From assembly GCF_002549795.1 (NCBI RefSeq), contig NZ_CP021435.1, positions 372,001-436,000 of the forward strand: 64,000 nucleotides of DNA, read 5' to 3'. The notes beneath the pieces are model-generated. The model was given only the letters and a program-made list of their open reading frames with translations. It ran no database searches and had not been told where the DNA came from. Below, in pieces: positions 57,274 to 64,000 of the stretch; positions within the stretch are counted from its first letter, which is position 1, and every line of letters starts with the position of its first letter. The DNA comes from Halomonas beimenensis. Lineage in GTDB: Bacteria > Pseudomonadota > Gammaproteobacteria > Pseudomonadales > Halomonadaceae. Position numbers and translations under genes: made by a program.

Positions 57274-58677
57274 TCAGCGGCGGCCGCGCCGCGCCTCCTT
57301 GGTGCGGCCGAGCTCGCGCTTCTTGGCCTTCTCCCGGTCGCTGGCGCCGGCCATGTTGTCGTAGGGGTTCTTGCCGGATCGGAACTCGAAGCGCATCGGC
57401 GTGCCGCGCACCTTCAGCACCTTGCGGAAGGTGTTGGTCAGGTAACGCTTGTAGGCTTCCGGAAGCGAGCCCGTCTGGTTGCCGTGGACCACGATGATCG
57501 GCGGGTTGGTCCCCCCCTGGTGGGCCATGCGCAGCTTGATGCGTCGGCCGTGGATCATCGGCGGCTGGTGCTGCTCGACGGCGTCCTGGAGGATGTGGGT
57601 CAGGCGATTGGTCGACCAGTGGCTGTTGGCGGACTCGAAGGCCCGCTCCAGGGATGGATACAGATCGCCCACGCCGGTGCCGTGCAGCGCGGAGATGAAG
57701 TGCAGGTCGGCGTAGTCGGCGAAGCCCAGGCGGCGCTTGATCTCGGCGCGCATCCTGTCCTTGGCCTCGCTCTCCAGGCCGTCCCACTTGTTCACCGCCA
57801 GTACCAGGGCGCGGCCGCTGGTCAACACGTAGTCGAGCAGGTGCAGGTCCTGCTCCACCAGGCCGCTGCGGGCGTCGAGCACCATGATCGCGACATGGCA
57901 CTCCTTGATGGCCTCCAGGGTCTTGATGATCGAGAACTTCTCGGCCACCTCGCGGACGTTCTTGCGCCGTCGGACGCCGGCGGTATCGACCAGCACATAG
58001 GGCTTGCCGCGCCGCTCGTAGGGGATCTCGATGGCGTCCCGGGTGGTGCCGGCCTCGTCGTAGACCACCACCCGCTCCTCGCCGAGCAGGCGGTTGACCA
58101 GGGTCGATTTGCCCACGTTGGGCCGGCCGATGACGCCGATGCGGATGCCCTTGGTGCCGGTGTCGGCGGGGATGTCCTCGTCGCGCTCGGGGAAGGGCGC
58201 GAGCACCTCCTCGATCAGCGCGGTGACGTTGCGGCCGTGAGCCGCGGCGATGGGGCGCGGGTCGCCGAGGCCGAGCTGCCAGAAGTCGGCCATGGCCGAA
58301 TGCTCTTCCAGCCCGTCGGTCTTGTTGACCACCAGCCAGGTCTTCTTCTGGTTGATGCGCAGGTGGTTGGCGATGGCCTCGTCGGCCACGGTCAGCCCGG
58401 CGCGGCCATCCACCAGGAAGAGCACGATGTCGGCCTCGTCGATGGCCTGCAGCGACTGCTCGGCCATGGCCGCGTCGATGCCTTCCTCGTCGCCGCTGAT
58501 GCCGCCGGTGTCGATGACCGTGTAGGCCTTGCCGCCGAGCACGCCGTTGCCGTACTTGCGGTCCCGGGTCAGGCCCGGGAAGTCGGCCACCAGGGCGTCG
58601 CGGGTACGGGTCAGGCGGTTGAACAGGGTCGACTTGCCCACATTGGGGCGGCCGACCAGAGCGATCACGGGGTTCAT
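57274..58677 (-). CDS. der: Ribosome assembly GTPase Der
   Basis: Der (EngA) is an essential GTPase with two G domains needed for 50S subunit maturation. From the ATG at 58677 it has 467 residues. Two [10 protein letters not shown]-loops (residues 9-17 and about 185-193), each with DT(G/A)G and NKxD motifs (NKTDG and NKWDG), precede the C-terminal KH-like domain. The frame is open far upstream but there it shadows bamB. The start overlaps the bamB stop by four bases. Confidence 0.97.
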   Translation of the reverse strand: MNPVIALVGRPNVGKSTLFNRLTRTRDALVADFPGLTRDRKYGNGVLGGKAYTVIDTGGISGDEEGIDAAMAEQSLQAIDEADIVLFLVDGRAGLTVADEAIANHLRINQKKTWLVVNKTDGLEEHSAMADFWQLGLGDPRPIAAAHGRNVTALIEEVLAPFPERDEDIPADTGTKGIRIGVIGRPNVGKSTLVNRLLGEERVVVYDEAGTTRDAIEIPYERRGKPYVLVDTAGVRRRKNVREVAEKFSIIKTLEAIKECHVAIMVLDARSGLVEQDLHLLDYVLTSGRALVLAVNKWDGLESEAKDRMRAEIKRRLGFADYADLHFISALHGTGVGDLYPSLERAFESANSHWSTNRLTHILQDAVEQHQPPMIHGRRIKLRMAHQGGTNPPIIVVHGNQTGSLPEAYKRYLTNTFRKVLKVRGTPMRFEFRSGKNPYDNMAGASDREKAKKRELGRTKEARRGRR

Positions 58678-59825
58678 GGTTGCAGTTCCAGGGCCTCGAG
58701 GCTGCCGTCGTCGGCCAGGGCATAGACGCGGCGGCCGTCGGTGAGCGGGGGGACGCTGAGGCCGGCATCGTCGACGTGGGTGCGGCCGACCAGGCGGCCC
58801 TCGCGGGCGTCGATCAGGTGCAGGTAGCCCTCGAAGTCGCCCACCACCAGGCGGCCATCGGCGAAGGCCGGCTCGGTGAGCTCGCGGCCTTCCAGGGCCT
58901 CCAGGCGCCACAGGGTGTCGCCGTTGCCGGCGTTCAGGGCGATCAGGTGGCTGGCCTCGTCGACCACGAACAGGAAGTCGCCGACCATGGCGGGCGTATG
59001 GTAGCTGGACAGCTCGCGGGACCACAGGATGTCTCCCGAGGTAGCCTCGAGGGCCACCAGGCGGCCGTTGTAGCTGGTCACGAAGAGTCGGCCGTCCGGC
59101 GTCAGCACCGGTTGCCCGGCCAGGTCGACCAGCCGCTCGATCTCGCTGCGTCCCTGGGGCGTGGCGATGCGGCGCTCCCACAGTGGCTGGCCGGCGCGGT
59201 TGTCCAGGGTGACCAGGCGGCCGTTGGCCAGGCCGGCGAAGGTGACCTGGTCGATCACTCGTGGCGTGCCGGTGCCCCGCAGCGTCAGCGAGGGCCGGGT
59301 GGCGTCGTACACCCAGCGTTCGGCGCCGCTCTCGCGGTCCAGGGCGGTCACGCTGCCGTCCACCGCCTGCACCACCAGCAGCTCGCGGCTGGGCTGGGGC
59401 GAGGCCAGCACCTCGCTGCTGACCCGGGTGCGCCACAGCACCTCGCCATCGGCCTGGTCCAGGGCCAGCACCTCGCCGTTACGGGTGCCGAGGTAGACCC
59501 GATCCGCCACGGCGGTCAGCCCGCTGGAGGCACCGACGGACAGCTCGATGGTCCAGCGGGTCTCGCCGGTGGCGGCATCCAGCGCCTGGACGAGGCCGTG
59601 CTGGTCGGCGGCGAACAGGGTGTCACCGTCCAGGGCCGGGGCCAGCGGGTAACCGCCGAGGCCCAGGCCGTCGCCGACCCGCTCGTGCCACAGCACGGTC
59701 GCGGTGGTGGTCTCGGCGGTGGCGCCGAGTTCCTTGGGCGGATACTGGGGCTCCACCTGGCCGGCGCAGCCGGCCAGCAGGCCGAGGGCCGCGGTGGCCG
59801 CCAGGGCGAGGGTCGTCTTCCTCAT
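58674..59825 (-). CDS. bamB: Outer-membrane assembly lipoprotein BamB
   Basis: BamB is the beta-propeller lipoprotein of the BAM complex that inserts outer-membrane proteins. The 383-residue protein has a lipobox (LLAGC, Cys20) and repeated PQQ-type blades such as [34 protein letters not shown] and [17 protein letters not shown]. It sits between yfgM and der with ATGA overlaps on both sides, the conserved proteobacterial order. Confidence 0.96.
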   Translation of the reverse strand: MRKTTLALAATAALGLLAGCAGQVEPQYPPKELGATAETTTATVLWHERVGDGLGLGGYPLAPALDGDTLFAADQHGLVQALDAATGETRWTIELSVGASSGLTAVADRVYLGTRNGEVLALDQADGEVLWRTRVSSEVLASPQPSRELLVVQAVDGSVTALDRESGAERWVYDATRPSLTLRGTGTPRVIDQVTFAGLANGRLVTLDNRAGQPLWERRIATPQGRSEIERLVDLAGQPVLTPDGRLFVTSYNGRLVALEATSGDILWSRELSSYHTPAMVGDFLFVVDEASHLIALNAGNGDTLWRLEALEGRELTEPAFADGRLVVGDFEGYLHLIDAREGRLVGRTHVDDAGLSVPPLTDGRRVYALADDGSLEALELQP

Positions 59826-60478
59826 GAGGCCTCCTCGACGCCCAGGTCGTCCAGCTTGAGTTGCACCCCGTAGAGCGGCTGGTCGCTGGCCTCGGAGAGG
59901 CGCAGGGCCTCCTGCCAGGCGGCCCGGGCCGCCTCAGGGTCGCCGAGGGCGAGATGGGCATCGCCGCGGATATCGGCCCGCTGGGCGGCCAGCGGCGCGG
60001 GCATCTCGCCGGCCAGGGTGGCCAGCGCCGCCTCGGCGTCCTCGCCGGCCAGCTGCAGGCGGGCCAGGCGAAGCCGCGCCAGCCCCTGCAGGTAGGGCCG
60101 CTCGCCGTCGGCGATGAGGCGCTCCAGGGCGGCACGCGCCGCGGCGGTGTCGCCGGCCTGGACGGCCAGGCGGGCATCGAGCAGCAGGGCCAGGTCGGCG
60201 TAGAGGCTGCCGCCGTGGTCCTCGGTGAGGGTGGTCACCAGGGTCTCGGCCTGCCGGCGGGCGGCCTCGTCCAGGGCGTCCTGTCCGCTCAGCGTCAGCA
60301 GCTGCTGGTAGCGCTGGGAGGCGGCCTCGGCCTGCCCGGCCTGGTAGTCCTGCCAGGCCTTCCAGCCGAAGACCCCCGCGGCGGCGATCACCGCGCCCGC
60401 GATCAGCGAGGTGCCGTTCTCCTTCCACCAGCGCTTGAGGGCTTCCAGCTGTTCTTCTTCGGTTCTCATCTCCGCCAC
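59822..60478 (-). CDS. yfgM: YfgM-type tetratricopeptide membrane protein (ancillary SecYEG translocon subunit)
   Basis: YfgM is a bitopic inner-membrane protein whose periplasmic TPR domain works with PpiD at the Sec translocon. The 218-residue protein has the typical start EEEQLEALKRWWKENGTSLI, with one membrane helix at about residues 22-40. Helical TPR-like repeats follow, ending at [15 protein letters not shown]. It is 28 bp downstream of hisS and overlaps bamB by four bases. Confidence 0.93.
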   Translation of the reverse strand: MAEMRTEEEQLEALKRWWKENGTSLIAGAVIAAAGVFGWKAWQDYQAGQAEAASQRYQQLLTLSGQDALDEAARRQAETLVTTLTEDHGGSLYADLALLLDARLAVQAGDTAAARAALERLIADGERPYLQGLARLRLARLQLAGEDAEAALATLAGEMPAPLAAQRADIRGDAHLALGDPEAARAAWQEALRLSEASDQPLYGVQLKLDDLGVEEAS

Positions 60479-60506
60479 GGGCGGTCTCCTTTGCTTCCGC
60501 GGGCCG

Positions 60507-61802
<1,296 letters not shown>

Positions 61803-61830
61803 TGCTTGCTCCTTGTCGGGGCGCCGGGGA

Positions 61831-62946
61831 TCAGGCGTCCCGGGCGATGACATCCTGCTCGGCCTGCTGCTTCTCGCGGACCTTGTCGCGGATCAGCCGC
61901 TCCAGGTCGTCGACCAGGTGGTCGTTGCGCAGCTTGCTGGCCGGCTTGCCGTCGATGTAGACGAGGTTGGCGGGGCTGCCGCCGGTCAGGCCGATGTCGC
62001 TCTCCTTCGCCTCGCCGGGCCCGTTGACCACGCAGCCGATCACCGAGACGTCGAGCGGAGTGAGCACGTCGTCGAGGCGTTCCTCGAGGGCGTTCATGGT
62101 GCCGATGACGTCGAAGTTCTGGCGCGAGCAGCTGGGGCAGGCGACGAAGTTGATGCCCTTGGCGCGCAGCCGCAGGCTCTTGAGCATGTCGAAGCCGACC
62201 TTGACCTCCTCGACGGGATCGGCGGCCAGCGACACCCGGATGGTGTCGCCGATGCCGTCCATCAGCAGCATGCCCAGCCCGATGGACGACTTGACGGTGC
62301 CCGAGCGCAGCCCGCCGGCCTCGGTGATGCCGAGGTGCAGCGGCTGCTCGATACGGCCGGCCAGGTCACGGTAGGCGGCCACGGCCATGAAGACATCGGA
62401 GGCCTTGACGCTGACCTTGAAGTCCGGGAAGTCCAGGCGGTCCAGGTGGTCGATATGGCGCATCGCCGACTCGACCAGGGCCTCGGGGGTGGGTTCGCCG
62501 TACTTCTTCTGCAGGTCCTTCTCGAGCGAGCCGGCGTTGACGCCGATGCGGATCGGGATGCCGTTGTCCCGGGCCGCCGACACCACTGCCCGGACCCGGT
62601 CCTCGCGGCCGATGTTGCCGGGGTTGATGCGCAGGCAGTCGACGCCCAGCTCGGCGACGCGCAGGGCGATACGGTAGTCGAAGTGGATGTCCGCCACCAG
62701 GGGCACGTCCACCTCGCGCTTGATGCGGCCGAAGGCCTCGGCGGCGTCCATGCTGGGCACCGAGACCCGCACGATGTCGGCGCCGGCCGTCTCCAGCTGG
62801 CGGATCTGCGCCACGGTGGCGGCCACGTCCAGGGTGTCGGTGTTGGTCATGCTCTGGACGGAGATGGGGGCGCCGCCGCCGACCGGCACCTGGCCGACAT
62901 GGATGCGGCGCGACTGGCGTCGGGTGATGGGCGATGTAGCGTGCAT
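61831..62946 (-). CDS. ispG: 4-hydroxy-3-methylbut-2-en-1-yl diphosphate synthase
   Basis: IspG (GcpE) reductively opens MEcPP to HMBPP in the MEP isoprenoid pathway. The 371-residue bacterial form has the TIM-barrel domain from [14 protein letters not shown] onward. The [4Fe-4S] ligands are in the C-terminal part: CPSCSRQ gives two cysteines, [14 protein letters not shown] gives the third, and the Glu there is the fourth ligand. It lies 28 bp upstream of the chosen hisS start and 7 bp after rodZ. Confidence 0.97.
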   Translation of the reverse strand: MHATSPITRRQSRRIHVGQVPVGGGAPISVQSMTNTDTLDVAATVAQIRQLETAGADIVRVSVPSMDAAEAFGRIKREVDVPLVADIHFDYRIALRVAELGVDCLRINPGNIGREDRVRAVVSAARDNGIPIRIGVNAGSLEKDLQKKYGEPTPEALVESAMRHIDHLDRLDFPDFKVSVKASDVFMAVAAYRDLAGRIEQPLHLGITEAGGLRSGTVKSSIGLGMLLMDGIGDTIRVSLAADPVEEVKVGFDMLKSLRLRAKGINFVACPSCSRQNFDVIGTMNALEERLDDVLTPLDVSVIGCVVNGPGEAKESDIGLTGGSPANLVYIDGKPASKLRNDHLVDDLERLIRDKVREKQQAEQDVIARDA

Positions 62947-62953
62947 GTCGGAC

Positions 62954-63976
62954 TCATTCTCCCAGGGTGAATCGGGCGACGTTGTTGGCGCCGGTACGCG
63001 GCGCCAGGTCCACGGGCTCGCCGCGCCAGACGAGCTCGACGCCGGTGGCGTTGCCCACGGTCAGGCGGAAGGGCGGCTCGCCTTCGACGCGCGCCGTGGT
63101 GCCGGGTTCCTGAAGACCGACGAAGACGCGCTCATTGTTGGCGTCGAAGATCTCGGTCCAGGACTGCTCGTTGAAGGTCAGCTCCAGCACTCGAGCGTCC
63201 CCGGTCGGCTCGGTGGGGGCGGGGGCCGCCTCGTCCGTCTCGCCGGACGGCTCGGCCTCGGGGGACGCTTCGGTGCCGGCGGTGGCGATCGCCTCCTCGG
63301 TCGCGGGGGCGTCGGTGCCGGACTCGGGCTCGGCCGGCGACGGGGAGGCGGTTTCGGCGGCGGCCGGGGCCGGCGACTCGGGGGCTTCGGCGGGCGCCGG
63401 CTGCTCGGCGGCGGTGGCGACTCGGCTGCTCCAGTCCTCGTCCGTCCCGGCGTTCCCGGTCACCGGCTCGCCATCGTCCCCGGTGATGGTCGTGGTGCCG
63501 TCGAGGCTGTCCACGGCCACCGGGGCGTTGTCCCCCGGGGTGGGCGGCTGGCTGCCGCCGCGACTCTGCCACCACAGCAGGGTCAGGCCGACCAGGCCGG
63601 CGATGACCACCAGGGTGGCGAGGCGGAACAACCAGGCGCCGAGGCGCGAGGGCGGCTTGTTGACCACGTGCACCGGGGTGACCTTGCGCTCCAGGTCGTC
63701 CGTGCCGACCCGAGCCTGGTAGGCGGCCAGCACCTGCTCGGGGTCCAGGTCCAGCAGGCTGGCGTAGCTGCGCAGGTAGCCGCGCCGGTAGGTGGCGATC
63801 GGCACCTCGTCGTAGTCGTCTCGCTCCAGACCGTCGATCACGGCCGGGCGCAGGTTCAGGGCCTCGGCGACCTCGTCCCGCGACAGCTCCATGGCCTCGC
63901 GGGCGCGGCGTAGCATCTCGCCGGGCGAAGCCTGGGCGGCGGAGACGTCGGGCTCCTGATGTGGGGTGTCGCTCAT
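62954..63976 (-). CDS. rodZ: RodZ-like helix-turn-helix membrane protein
   Basis: RodZ links MreB to the elongation machinery and helps set rod shape. The 340-residue protein has an N-terminal cytoplasmic HTH domain (about residues 18-85, with [21 protein letters not shown]), a basic segment, one membrane helix at about 115-136, and a long Pro/Glu/Thr-rich acidic periplasmic linker (about 140-260). The C-terminal DUF4115 domain follows ([19 protein letters not shown]). The acidic linker is in keeping with a halophile. It starts at the ATG at 63976, close to the window end, and is followed by ispG. Confidence 0.93.
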   Translation of the reverse strand: MSDTPHQEPDVSAAQASPGEMLRRAREAMELSRDEVAEALNLRPAVIDGLERDDYDEVPIATYRRGYLRSYASLLDLDPEQVLAAYQARVGTDDLERKVTPVHVVNKPPSRLGAWLFRLATLVVIAGLVGLTLLWWQSRGGSQPPTPGDNAPVAVDSLDGTTTITGDDGEPVTGNAGTDEDWSSRVATAAEQPAPAEAPESPAPAAAETASPSPAEPESGTDAPATEEAIATAGTEASPEAEPSGETDEAAPAPTEPTGDARVLELTFNEQSWTEIFDANNERVFVGLQEPGTTARVEGEPPFRLTVGNATGVELVWRGEPVDLAPRTGANNVARFTLGE

Positions 63977-64000
63977 GGCGGGGCATCCTTCATTGGGAAA

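Overview
This window is 64 kb of chromosome from a high-GC gammaproteobacterium, most likely Halomonas or another member of the Halomonadaceae. That placement rests on gene order (rodZ-ispG-hisS-yfgM-bamB-der; def-fmt-rsmB-trkA-trkH; lptFG divergent from pepA), on strongly GC-rich third codon positions, on acidic proteins and on a Trk potassium-uptake system. It is inferred from reading the sequence, not from a database search. No rRNA, tRNA, CRISPR array, transposase, integrase or phage gene was seen. Almost all of the window is housekeeping DNA, broken by one accessory metabolic operon and by unexplained repeats between genes.

Layout. 0-9 kb: the end of an EamA-type exporter, a rhomboid protease, class Ia ribonucleotide reductase (nrdA-nrdB, minus strand) with a well-resolved control region (NrdR boxes, DnaA-like boxes, promoter), and an RstA/RstB-like two-component system. 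8.6-12 kb: metR divergent from metE. 12.2-17.2 kb: a compact six-gene operon for a group 3b (NADP-linked, sulfhydrogenase-type) [NiFe] hydrogenase, with a stand-alone cyclic-nucleotide-binding-domain protein and a maturation protease, but no hyp assembly genes. 17.3-24.4 kb: accessory genes (MliC/COG3650 fusion lipoprotein, azoR, S8 protease with a barrel-like C-terminus, a DUF457-type membrane protein, tag, gloA, DoxX, META lipoprotein). 24.4-34 kb: valS, holC, ilvE and pepA on the minus strand, then lptF-lptG-RDD. 34-41 kb: bfd and bfr behind Fur-like boxes, DUF1653-tcdA-truC, aceK, a sirtuin, a DTW-domain tRNA enzyme and a small cytochrome c. 41.5-49 kb: a minus-strand block of TraB-like protein, trkH, trkA, dodecin, rsmB, fmt and def. 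49.3-54.2 kb: LysM protein, dprA, tsaC, hemF and aroE. 54.3-57 kb: four little-known or envelope genes. 57.2-64 kb: der, bamB, yfgM, hisS, ispG and rodZ.

How the genes work together. Several short operons are tightly coupled by overlapping start and stop codons (rstA/rstB, hydA/protease, lptF/lptG, truC/tcdA, fmt/rsmB, hemF/aroE, yfgM/bamB/der). The hydrogenase genes would interconvert H2 and NADPH in the cytoplasm. TrkA/TrkH supply potassium for osmoadaptation. LptFG and BamB build the outer membrane. Bfd/Bfr store and release iron.

The most unusual material lies between genes. A 182-183 bp structured repeat occurs twice, 24 kb apart, in the same orientation relative to the next gene (valS, hemF), with a compensatory base-pair change in one stem. 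A second family shares two identical 13-mers near its ends inside differing inverted outer arms (after the META gene and after rsmB). A diverged duplicate of the valS 3' end, REP-like palindromes and purine-rich hairpin mosaics are also present.
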